Source of the DNA: an uncultured Eubacteriales bacterium | GTDB taxonomy: Bacteria > Bacillota > Clostridia > Oscillospirales > Oscillospiraceae | Reading direction: 5' to 3' | DNA length: 8,812 bases | NCBI GenBank assembly: GCA_900546255.1 | Contig: URCB01000069.1 | Location: forward strand, 1 to 8,812 | Shown: one piece after another, positions 1 through 5,443 of the stretch | Layout of the letters: each line of letters begins with the position of its first letter | How positions within the stretch are numbered: the first letter of the stretch is position 1 | Program-made: the position numbers and the translations under genes | Notes under the pieces: generated by a model | What the model was told of the DNA's origin: nothing | Seen by the model: only the letters and a program-made list of their open reading frames with translations | Database searches by the model: none

Positions 1-8
1 TCTTTCCT

Positions 9-57
9 CCGACTTTCTTCAAAGAAAGTCGGGCTCCCCCGCCGGAGTCGGCGGGGG
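9..57. repeat. Two adjacent hairpins (possible dispersed intergenic repeat)
   Basis: Two back-to-back inverted repeats are visible. The first has perfect arms CCGACTTTCTT (9-19) and AAGAAAGTCGG (22-32), almost without a loop. The second pairs CCCCCGCCG (36-44) with CGGCGGGGG (49-57) around a 4-nt loop. Neither is followed by a T-run on the plus strand, so they are not typical terminators. The AT-rich core of the first stands out in otherwise GC-rich DNA. They lie in the 3' region of a gene that is outside the window. A copy of a dispersed palindromic repeat is possible but cannot be shown from one copy. Confidence 0.45.
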
Positions 58-120
58 AAACCACCTGGCAGGGCCTGCCCTGCGCCGGTCCTAACAGAAC
101 CACCCACCAAGCCGCCGGGT

Positions 121-149
121 GGGAATCCCTCCGGCATTCCCGTTTTTTT
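121..149 (+). terminator. Rho-independent terminator of an upstream gene outside the window
   Basis: The arms GGGAAT (121-126) and ATTCCC (136-141) form a stem. Inside it C128-C129 can pair with G133-G134. The stem is followed directly by G and seven T residues (143-149). This is the classical layout of an intrinsic terminator reading on the plus strand. It ends 12 nt before the sigma-F-like -35 element at 161, so it would insulate the downstream sporulation gene from upstream transcription. Confidence 0.7.
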
Positions 150-160
150 CAAAAACCCAT

Positions 161-190
161 GTATAACCCTCCCTGCCCTGGCGCAGAATA
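161..190 (+). promoter_or_regulatory. Candidate sigma-F (forespore) promoter of the spoIIQ-like gene
   Basis: GTATA at 161-165 matches the sigma-F -35 element GyATA. After a 15-nt spacer, GCGCAGAATA at 181-190 matches the -10 element GGnnAnAnTw except at its second base. In Bacillus subtilis spoIIQ is a sigma-F gene, so a site of this kind is expected here. Initiation would fall near 197, leaving a leader of about 60 nt before the ATG at 257. The related sigma-G consensus is similar, so G-type recognition cannot be excluded. Confidence 0.6.
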
Positions 191-256
191 GATGCAGCGA
201 CGACCTTCCCCGGTGGAAGGACGCGAGAATTCACAAGCGCATGGAGGGTTTTTCTC

Positions 257-1006
257 ATGAAACAAAAACCGTCGCAGCATAAGCTGGGCGACTTTCTGGA
301 GGGCAAGGGCTTCTACATAGTCCTGTTCCTCTGCGTCGCCGCCATTGGAATTTCGGGCTATTTTTTGTTCAGCGGGCTCTTTGCCCAGCCGGAGGGGTTC
401 GGGGGTGAGAATACCTCCGCCGTCAGCGGACAGGCGGAGATGCCCCAGGAGGATGCTGCCGGCCAGACCGCCGGGGAGACCACCCCCGCCCCCCAGGAGG
501 ACGGCACGGCCGGTATCTCTCCCCAAGAGGATACGTCGGCCGCCTCCACCGACACCGGGGACACCCAGGAGGACAGCCCCGACGAGGAGGCAGCCGCTTC
601 CTCTGGCTACGTCTGGCCGGTGGAGGGCAGCGTAGATCGGGACTTCAGCCTGGAGGTCTTCGCCTATGACGAGACCATGGGCGACTGGCGCACCCACGAG
701 GGGATTGACATCAACGCCCAACTGGGCGCCCCCGTGTCCGCCTGCGCCAAGGGGACCGTCACCGACGTGACCACCGACGACATGATGGGGGTCACCGTCA
801 CCGTAGACCACGGGAGTGGGATGGAGAGCATCTACTCCAATCTGGCCGAGTCGGTCAACGTCCAGGTGGGCTCGGCGGTGGAGGCGGGCACGGTGCTGGG
901 CACCGTGGGGACCTCCGCCATCTCCGAGAGCGCCTCTCCCAGTCACCTGCACTTTGCACTGCGGGAGTACGGGGTGATGATCGATCCCCTGAACTACCTG
1001 CACTGA
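257..1006 (+). CDS. spoIIQ: SpoIIQ-like membrane-anchored M23/LytM domain protein
   Basis: A 249-residue protein with a short basic N-terminus, one membrane segment (about residues 18-41) and a low-complexity acidic, Thr/Ala/Pro-rich linker (about 45-115) with repeated PQED-like units. A C-terminal peptidase M23 (LytM) domain covers about 118-249. The domain shows H147-x3-D151 (HEGID) and H230-x-H232 (HLHF), the usual zinc and catalytic positions. The Y-x-H-L motif of active lysostaphin-type enzymes reads YSNL here (N195), so that His is absent, which points to reduced or lost hydrolase activity. One N-terminal membrane anchor plus a degenerate LytM domain is the architecture of SpoIIQ, the forespore protein that docks with mother-cell SpoIIIAH during engulfment. 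The sigma-F-like promoter upstream agrees. GGAGGG at 243-248 lies 8 nt before the ATG. A generic M23 cell-wall protein is the alternative. Confidence 0.8.
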   Translation: MKQKPSQHKLGDFLEGKGFYIVLFLCVAAIGISGYFLFSGLFAQPEGFGGENTSAVSGQAEMPQEDAAGQTAGETTPAPQEDGTAGISPQEDTSAASTDTGDTQEDSPDEEAAASSGYVWPVEGSVDRDFSLEVFAYDETMGDWRTHEGIDINAQLGAPVSACAKGTVTDVTTDDMMGVTVTVDHGSGMESIYSNLAESVNVQVGSAVEAGTVLGTVGTSAISESASPSHLHFALREYGVMIDPLNYLH

Positions 1007-1021
1007 TCCGTTTCCCTACGG

Positions 1022-1056
1022 CCAAGGGCCGCCTCCTGCCAGGAGGCGGCCCTTGG
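1022..1056 (+). terminator. Strong hairpin after the spoIIQ-like gene (probable terminator, no U-tract)
   Basis: A perfect 16-bp stem pairs 1022-1037 with 1041-1056 around the loop GCC, starting 16 nt after the stop codon. The downstream bases (TGCTGCTTGG) do not form a T-run, so termination would have to rely on stem strength or a factor. A new promoter begins at 1075, which supports this being a transcript end. Confidence 0.5.
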
Positions 1057-1074
1057 TGCTGCTTGGAAAAGCCC

Positions 1075-1103
1075 TGGACAGGGAACCGGGGGTGGTGTAT
1101 CCT
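1075..1103 (+). promoter_or_regulatory. Sigma-A-type promoter of the QueG-like gene
   Basis: TGGACA at 1075-1080 (5 of 6 to TTGACA) and TATCCT at 1098-1103 (4 of 6 to TATAAT) are separated by exactly 17 nt. Initiation near 1110 would leave a leader of about 20 nt containing the ribosome site GGAGGAGG at 1116-1123. The same -10 hexamer occurs upstream of the HMA protein gene (3092-3097). Confidence 0.55.
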
Positions 1104-1131
1104 GAGAAAAAACCGGGAGGAGGCAGCAGCG

Positions 1132-1851
1132 ATGCTGGAGGCACAGGAACTGAAACAGGAACTCTTCCGCCGTTTGGCGGCGGAAGGGGCGGCCCAGATG
1201 GGGGTGGCGGACCTCCGGGGGTTGGTTCCCTCGGGGTTGGAGACTGGGGTGGCGGTGCTGGTGTCCCTGCCCCGGGACCTGGCCCAGGCGCTGCAGACCG
1301 CCCCCACCCGGGCCTATTATGAGGCTTACCACACCCTCAATGCCCAGCTGGACCGGATCGTGACCCGGGGGGCGGACTTCCTGGAGCAGGCGGGCTACCG
1401 GGCCCGGGCTCAGACCACTTCGGCTGTGGTCCAGGATGATGGCTGGTCTACCCCGCTGCCCCACAAGACGGTGGCCACCCGGGCGGGGCTGGGTTGGGTG
1501 GGTAAGAGCTGCCTGCTGGTCACCCGGGCGTATGGCAGCGCGGTGCGCCTGTCCAGCATGGTCACCGATGCACCCCTGCCCTGGGACACGCCGGTGGAGG
1601 AGAGCCAGTGCAAGGGCTGCTCCCTCTGCGTCCAGCGCTGCCCTGGCCAGGCCCTCACCGGGGCCACTTGGTACCCCGGCCTGCCCCGGGAGGCCCTGCT
1701 GCGGAAGGAGATCTGCCAGGAGACCCAGCTGCGCCGGATGAAGGCCGCCACCGGCATCGACACCGACCTGTGCGGCCTGTGCTTTGCCGTCTGCCCCCAC
1801 ACCCAGCGGTACCTGCGGGGGCGGGAGGAAACCGATCGATTAAACCGATAA
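1132..1851 (+). CDS. Short epoxyqueuosine reductase (QueG)-like 2x[4Fe-4S] protein
   Basis: A 239-residue cytoplasmic protein. Residues about 107-150 carry the QueG-family stretch HKTVATRAGLGWVGKS followed by a Gly-Ser and a TDAPL segment. A first iron-sulfur site is C160-x2-C163-x2-C166-x3-C170-P. A second is C214-x2-C217-x3-C221-P, with C195 a possible fourth ligand. QueG is the cobalamin-dependent enzyme that makes queuosine from epoxyqueuosine in tRNA. It is usually about 350-380 residues with C-terminal HEAT-like repeats, so this shorter clostridial paralogue lacks that part, and its actual substrate is uncertain. The start at 1132 is chosen because GGAGGAGG lies 8 nt upstream. An in-frame ATG at 1063 precedes the promoter. 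The gene is probably monocistronic, between a hairpin and a convergent AraC gene. No other queuosine gene is seen. Confidence 0.8.
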   Translation: MLEAQELKQELFRRLAAEGAAQMGVADLRGLVPSGLETGVAVLVSLPRDLAQALQTAPTRAYYEAYHTLNAQLDRIVTRGADFLEQAGYRARAQTTSAVVQDDGWSTPLPHKTVATRAGLGWVGKSCLLVTRAYGSAVRLSSMVTDAPLPWDTPVEESQCKGCSLCVQRCPGQALTGATWYPGLPREALLRKEICQETQLRRMKAATGIDTDLCGLCFAVCPHTQRYLRGREETDRLNR

Positions 1852-1858
1852 ACCGAAG

Positions 1859-1902
1859 AACGCCCCCCGGGTGCCGTTGGGAAACGGCCCCCGGGGGGCG
1901 TT
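1859..1902. terminator. Large hairpin between convergent genes (probable bidirectional terminator)
   Basis: Arms 1859-1871 and 1890-1902 are perfectly complementary over 13 bp (AACGCCCCCCGGG). An inner 5-bp stem pairs CCGTT (1874-1878) with AACGG (1883-1887) around GGGA. It sits between the stop codons of the + strand QueG-like gene (1851) and the - strand AraC gene (1916), the expected place for a shared terminator. Both flanks have only short T-containing tails, not a true U-tract. Confidence 0.55.
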
Positions 1903-1915
1903 GCTGTGTCGGGGA

Positions 1916-2932
1916 TCAGGGGCGGCTGGGGTCCCGTGGGCCGGCGGCCTGCACCCCGTATGCCCGCCGATATTCGGTGGGCAGAACCTGGAAGGTGTCC
2001 CGGAAGGCCTGGGAGAACTTGCTCTGGTTCTCGTACCCCACCTGCTGGGCGATGTCCCCGATGCTGCCGTCGGTCTCCCGGAGCAGGCGGGCGGCCTCCT
2101 CCATCCGGTGGTGCTTCATGTGGGCGGCGATGGGCTGGCCATACACCGCCTTGAACACCGACTTCAAGGTGGAGGTGTTCATGTGGTGCTCCCTGGCTAG
2201 GGCCTCGATGGTGACCCGCCGGTCCGGATGGGCCATGAGCTGGTCGTGGATGGCCCGGATCACCTCCACCTGCTGGGAGAGGTAGGCCTGGGGCGCCCCC
2301 TCCTTGGGGGGCTGGGTCTGGGCCAGGTAGAGGAGGAGCTCCTCCGCCTTTAAGGTGTAGTAAGCGGGGCGGAGGTCTGCCGGCAGGTCATAGAGGGGGC
2401 GGAAGATGTGGTCCAGGTCCGCCCGGGCGGGGAGGGCGGCAGGCTTCCCCTGGGGGCAGAACTTCTCCAGCAGCCGGCCAGGGTCTACCCTTCCCAGGGC
2501 CAGGGCAGGGGGCAGGTGGGCCTTTAAGGTCTCCACGTCCAGGGAGAGGGAGAACCCCTCGTACCCCTCCAGGGGGAACCGCAGCAGGGAATGGGCGCAG
2601 CAGGCCATGGGGTGGAGAGCCAGGTCCCCAGGCCCCAGGTAGAGGGTGAGGCCTTCCTGCATCTCCCACCCCACCCGGCCCAGGCGGCAGTGGGTGATCT
2701 CCAGGCCGGAGCCCAGGGCGGCGTGACGGTGGGGAAGGGACTCCCCCAGTACCCACAGGTGGGTGAACACCGCCCCGGGGAAGAGGGGGTAGTGCTCCAG
2801 CCGGCCCCGCCCAGTCCAGTGGGGGGCTGGTGGATGCGGGTGTTCCTCCCCGTTGGGGGAGACCTCCACCAGGGTCCCCGGGGGAACCTCTGCCAGATGG
2901 GTCTTGATGGTCTGAGTCCAGTTTGCCTCCAT
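1916..2932 (-). CDS. AraC-family transcriptional regulator (PchR-like C-terminal domain)
   Basis: A 338-residue DNA-binding regulator. The C-terminal AraC/XylS domain spans about 222-325. Its first helix-turn-helix is near 241-262 (VTIEALAREHHMNTSTLK). The second is near 290-313 (SIGDIAQQVGYENQSKFSQ), followed by the FxxxFxxxPxxYR pattern that closes the domain. This second half resembles PchR-type siderophore/metal-related regulators. The N-terminal 200 residues would be the effector-sensing part and I do not recognise a specific ligand fold. A His-rich patch (H31, H33, H38) and C111-C112 are visible, so metal sensing is conceivable but unproven. GGAAGGAGG lies 8 nt before the ATG at 2932. 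The gene is divergent from the HMA/P-type ATPase operon across about 235 bp, which suggests, but does not prove, that it regulates that operon or itself. Confidence 0.85.
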   Translation of the reverse strand: MEANWTQTIKTHLAEVPPGTLVEVSPNGEEHPHPPAPHWTGRGRLEHYPLFPGAVFTHLWVLGESLPHRHAALGSGLEITHCRLGRVGWEMQEGLTLYLGPGDLALHPMACCAHSLLRFPLEGYEGFSLSLDVETLKAHLPPALALGRVDPGRLLEKFCPQGKPAALPARADLDHIFRPLYDLPADLRPAYYTLKAEELLLYLAQTQPPKEGAPQAYLSQQVEVIRAIHDQLMAHPDRRVTIEALAREHHMNTSTLKSVFKAVYGQPIAAHMKHHRMEEAARLLRETDGSIGDIAQQVGYENQSKFSQAFRDTFQVLPTEYRRAYGVQAAGPRDPSRP

Positions 2933-2967
2933 GGCCGTGGCCTCCTTCCCAAGATTGTCTTGCGGCT

Positions 2968-2996
2968 ATTCTATCACACCCACCAGGGGGGAACAA
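2968..2996 (-). promoter_or_regulatory. Candidate sigma-A promoter of the AraC regulator
   Basis: Read on the minus strand, TTGTTC (2996-2991) and TAGAAT (2973-2968) are 17 nt apart. They lie about 36 nt upstream of the AraC start codon. The -10 is a 5 of 6 match and the -35 is weaker, so an activator may be needed. Confidence 0.45.
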
Positions 2997-3011
2997 GGGC
3001 CGTTTGGACGG

Positions 3012-3068
3012 GGCTTTGCTCCATTTGGAAATTCCTTTCCTCCAATCGGAAGGACCAAAGGGAAAGCC
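3012..3068. repeat. Imperfect nested inverted repeat in the divergent regulatory region
   Basis: Nested complementary blocks occur: GGCTTT (3012-3017) with AAAGCC (3063-3068), TTTGG (3024-3028) with CCAAA (3055-3059), and TTCC (3037-3040) with GGAA (3048-3051). A short palindrome GGAAATTCC lies at 3027-3035. It sits between the two divergent promoters and ends just upstream of the -35 at 3070, a plausible location for regulator binding, possibly by the adjacent AraC protein. The binding role is inference. Confidence 0.35.
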
Positions 3069-3069
3069 G

Positions 3070-3097
3070 TTGACTTCTCCGGGAAAGGTGCTATCCT
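3070..3097 (+). promoter_or_regulatory. Sigma-A-type promoter of the HMA/P-type ATPase operon
   Basis: TTGACT at 3070-3075 (5 of 6) and TATCCT at 3092-3097 (4 of 6) are separated by 16 nt. Initiation would be near 3104, about 64 nt before the ATG at 3168. An inverted repeat at 3112-3127 lies directly downstream. Confidence 0.6.
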
Positions 3098-3111
3098 GTG
3101 TACAGAAACAG

Positions 3112-3127
3112 TTGAACAAGTGCTCAA
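3112..3127. promoter_or_regulatory. ArsR/SmtB-like operator (inverted repeat TGAACA-N2-TGCTCA)
   Basis: TGAACA (3113-3118), AG, TGCTCA (3121-3126) form an inverted repeat with a single mismatch, extended by one T-A pair on each side. The layout resembles operators of ArsR/SmtB metal-responsive repressors (TGAACA-N2-TGTTCA type). Such repressors often control Zn/Cd-exporting P-type ATPases. It lies at about +9 to +24 relative to the predicted start, where a repressor would block transcription. No ArsR-type gene is in the window, so the repressor would be encoded elsewhere. Confidence 0.45.
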
Positions 3128-3167
3128 ACGAAAAACGGAGCCTGTGCATTTGAAAGGAGACCTTTCC

Positions 3168-3386
3168 ATGAAAAAGACCTACAAAATCGACGTGGACTGC
3201 GCCAACTGTGCCAACAAGATGGAAGACGCCGCCAACAAGACCCCTGGCGTGAAGAACGCCGTGGTGAACTTCATGACCCTGAAGATGCACGTGGAGTTCG
3301 AGGCCGGCCAGGACCCCAAGGCCGTGATGGAACAGGTGCGCACCAACTGCAAACGGGTGGAGGACGACTGCGAGATCTTCCTGTGA
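3168..3386 (+). CDS. Free-standing HMA-domain heavy-metal-binding protein
   Basis: A 72-residue cytoplasmic protein consisting of a single heavy-metal-associated (HMA) ferredoxin-like domain. The metal site is C11-x2-C14 within the motif DCANCA, the form typical of Zn/Cd/Pb-type CadA/ZntA ATPases. It is followed by KMED, TPGV and VNF at the usual domain positions. Two further Cys (C61, C68) near the C-terminus are unusual for the fold and could add ligands. AAAGGAG at 3153-3159 lies 8 nt before the ATG, which fixes the start. The gene is directly upstream of a P-type ATPase that has no N-terminal HMA domain. It probably acts in trans as the metal-binding domain or metallochaperone of that pump, delivering or sensing Zn(II)/Cd(II). 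That partnership is inferred from context. Confidence 0.88.
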   Translation: MKKTYKIDVDCANCANKMEDAANKTPGVKNAVVNFMTLKMHVEFEAGQDPKAVMEQVRTNCKRVEDDCEIFL

Positions 3387-3418
3387 GCCCTTCCGCCATC
3401 CCTCTGTTTTCCCCAAAA

Positions 3419-3452
3419 CTGCCCTCCTGCCGGCGTTGCGGCAGGGGGGCAG
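3419..3452 (+). promoter_or_regulatory. Stable intergenic hairpin between the HMA and ATPase genes
   Basis: A 14-bp stem (3419-3432 with 3439-3452, one G-T wobble) closes a 6-nt GCGTTG loop, starting 33 nt after the HMA stop codon. No T-run follows, so it is not a classical terminator. It could partly attenuate read-through or protect the upstream mRNA from 3' decay, giving more of the small HMA protein than of the membrane pump. This role is inference. Confidence 0.5.
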
Positions 3453-3491
3453 CCTACCCTGGAGCAAGCCCATGAAAAGGAGTGCCTGACT

Positions 3492-5378
3492 ATGAACAAG
3501 AAACAGAAAACCATGCTGGCCCGGATCCTGGCGGCGGCCGCCCTGCTGGTGGTCCTCCACTTCCTCCCCCTCACTGGGGCGGTGCGGTTTGTGGCCTATC
3601 TGATCCCCTACCTCATTGTGGGCTATGACATCCTCCTCAAGGCGGGCAAAGGCATCCGCAACCGCCAGGTGTTTGACGAGTGCTTCCTGATGGCGGTGGC
3701 CACCGTGGGGGCCATCGCCCTGGCCCTCTACGAGGGCAGCGGAGACTATACCGAGGCCATCGCCGTGATGCTCTTCTACCAGGTGGGGGAGTGGTTCCAG
3801 AGCTACGCCGTGGGCAAGAGCCGCCGGAACATCAGCGACCTCATGGACATCCGCCCCGACTACGCCAACGTGGAGCGGGAGGGCCAGCTGGTCCAGGTGG
3901 ACCCCGACGAGGTGACCATCGGCACCGTCCTGGTGGTCCAGCCTGGGGAGAAGGTCCCCATCGACGGGGTGGTGGTGGAGGGAACCTCCACCCTGGACAC
4001 CGCCGCCCTCACCGGGGAGAGCCTTCCCCGGGACATCCAGCCTGGGGAGGAGATCATCAGCGGCTGCATCAACCTCACTGGCCTGCTGAAGGTCCGCACC
4101 ACCAAGGAATTTGGGGAGTCCACCGTGTCCAAGATCCTGGACCTGGTGGAGAACGCCTCCTCCCGGAAGTCCCGGTCGGAGGCCTTCATCACCCGCTTTG
4201 CCCGGGTGTATACCCCTGCAGTGTGTATCGCCGCCCTGGCTCTGGCCCTCCTGCCGCCCCTGGTGCGGATGGGGGCCCTGGGCCTGGCGCCTCTGTGGGG
4301 GGATTGGATCTACCGGGCCCTCACCTTCCTGGTGATCAGCTGTCCCTGCGCCCTGGTGATCTCCATCCCCCTGTCCTTCTTCGCCGGCATCGGCGGGGCC
4401 AGCAAGGCCGGGGTGCTGGTGAAGGGGTCCAACTACCTGGAGATCCTCTCCCAGACCGACTATGTGGTCTTTGACAAGACCGGCACCCTCACCCAGGGGG
4501 TCTTCGAGGTGACCGGCATCCACCACGCCGCCATGGACCAGGACCGGCTGCTGGAGTACGCCGCCCTGGCGGAGAGCGCCTCCTCCCACCCCATCAGCAA
4601 GAGCCTCCAGAAGGCCTATGGCAAGCCCCTGGACCGCAGCCGGGTGGGGGAGATTCAGGAGATCGCCGGCCACGGCGTCCTGGCCCAGGTGGATGGCCAC
4701 ACCGTGGCCGCCGGCAACGACAAGCTCATGGACCGGATCGGGGTCCCGGCGGAGTCCTGCCGCCAGGTGGGCACCGTCATCCACGTGGCGGTGGACGGCC
4801 AGTACGCCGGCCACATCCTCATCGCGGATGTGGTAAAGCCCACTGCCAAGGCCGCCATCCAGGCCCTAAAGGCCGCCGGGGTGGAAAAGACCGTCATGCT
4901 CACCGGCGACCGGGACCAGGTGGCCCAGCAAGTGGCCGGGGCGCTGGGGGTGGACCAGGTGTACAGCCAGCTCCTCCCCGCGGACAAGGTGGAGAAGGTG
5001 GAGCAGCTGCTGGAGGAGAAGCCCCCCAAGAAGAAGCTGGCCTTCGTGGGGGACGGCATCAACGACGCCCCCGTCCTCTCCCGGGCAGACATCGGCATCG
5101 CCATGGGGGCCATGGGGTCCGACGCGGCCATTGAGGCCGCCGACGTGGTCCTCATGGACGACGACCCCATGCAGATCCCCAAGGCCATTAAAATCTCCCG
5201 GAAGTGCCTGGGCATCGTCTACCAGAACATCGTCTTTGCCATCGGGGTCAAAGGGGTCTGCCTGGTGCTGGGGGCCCTGGGCATCGCCAACATGTGGCTG
5301 GCCATCTTCGCCGATGTGGGGGTGATGATCCTGGCCGTCCTCAACGCCATCCGGGCGCTGTTCGTGAAAAACCTGTGA
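3492..5378 (+). CDS. P1B-2-type heavy-metal (Zn/Cd/Pb) translocating P-type ATPase without N-terminal HMA
   Basis: A 628-residue inner-membrane pump that uses ATP to export divalent metals. It shows T174GES (actuator domain), C284-P-C286 (metal-binding motif in the core membrane helix), D328KTGT (phosphorylated Asp), S364SHP (nucleotide-domain HP motif) and G520DGIND (hinge). K587 in the penultimate helix and D608-x-G in the last helix are the markers of subclass P1B-2, the ZntA/CadA group for Zn(II), Cd(II) and Pb(II). These argue against a Cu ATPase. Hydrophobic segments lie near 10-28, 33-50, 64-98, 235-255, 270-300, 574-596 and 600-622. Most CadA/ZntA proteins are longer because one or more HMA domains precede the membrane part. 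Here the protein begins directly at the first membrane segments and the HMA domain is the separate upstream gene. AAAAGGAG at 3475-3482 lies 9 nt before the ATG. Export of Zn or Cd is the best guess and cannot be narrowed further. Confidence 0.93.
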   Translation: MNKKQKTMLARILAAAALLVVLHFLPLTGAVRFVAYLIPYLIVGYDILLKAGKGIRNRQVFDECFLMAVATVGAIALALYEGSGDYTEAIAVMLFYQVGEWFQSYAVGKSRRNISDLMDIRPDYANVEREGQLVQVDPDEVTIGTVLVVQPGEKVPIDGVVVEGTSTLDTAALTGESLPRDIQPGEEIISGCINLTGLLKVRTTKEFGESTVSKILDLVENASSRKSRSEAFITRFARVYTPAVCIAALALALLPPLVRMGALGLAPLWGDWIYRALTFLVISCPCALVISIPLSFFAGIGGASKAGVLVKGSNYLEILSQTDYVVFDKTGTLTQGVFEVTGIHHAAMDQDRLLEYAALAESASSHPISKSLQKAYGKPLDRSRVGEIQEIAGHGVLAQVDGHTVAAGNDKLMDRIGVPAESCRQVGTVIHVAVDGQYAGHILIADVVKPTAKAAIQALKAAGVEKTVMLTGDRDQVAQQVAGALGVDQVYSQLLPADKVEKVEQLLEEKPPKKKLAFVGDGINDAPVLSRADIGIAMGAMGSDAAIEAADVVLMDDDPMQIPKAIKISRKCLGIVYQNIVFAIGVKGVCLVLGALGIANMWLAIFADVGVMILAVLNAIRALFVKNL

Positions 5379-5395
5379 CCGATGGGGGAACCGGC

Positions 5396-5441
5396 AAACA
5401 GGCCGCCGTGGAACGCAAGGTTCCATGGCGGCCTGTTTTTT
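5396..5441. terminator. Very strong intrinsic terminator, usable in both directions
   Basis: Arms 5396-5414 and 5420-5438 pair over 19 bp with one G-T wobble and a 5-nt loop. The right arm runs into six consecutive T residues (5436-5441). It follows the ATPase stop (5378) and faces the stop of the minus-strand small ORF (5444). The minus-strand copy ends in a shorter TTT tail, so it probably terminates both genes. Confidence 0.85.
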
Positions 5442-5443
5442 GG

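Noticed and set aside
149..1003. 284-codon open frame antisense to the spoIIQ-like gene
   Set aside because: Gly/His/Val-rich shadow of a GC-rich gene with no motif. The opposite strand has a clear M23 domain, ribosome site and promoter.
1063..1131. Longer start for the QueG-like protein (ATG at 1063)
   Set aside because: It precedes the predicted promoter, has no ribosome site, and adds 23 residues unlike the family. The ATG at 1132 has GGAGGAGG 8 nt upstream.
2931..3167. Longer start for the HMA protein (ATG at 2931)
   Set aside because: The extension crosses the divergent promoter region and encodes no known domain. The ATG at 3168 has AAAGGAG 8 nt upstream and begins at the HMA domain.
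2388..4814. 808-codon open frame on the minus strand
   Set aside because: It lies antisense to the HMA and ATPase genes and overlaps the AraC gene in another frame. The translation is His/Gly/Pro-rich low complexity, as expected of a GC-rich shadow frame. It has no ribosome site or domain.
3492..5378. Copper (CopA-type) ATPase
   Set aside because: CPC alone would allow it, but the last helices carry K587 and D608-x-G of the P1B-2 class rather than the YN/MxxS signature of Cu pumps. The partner HMA has DCANCA rather than the GMxCxxC of Cu proteins.
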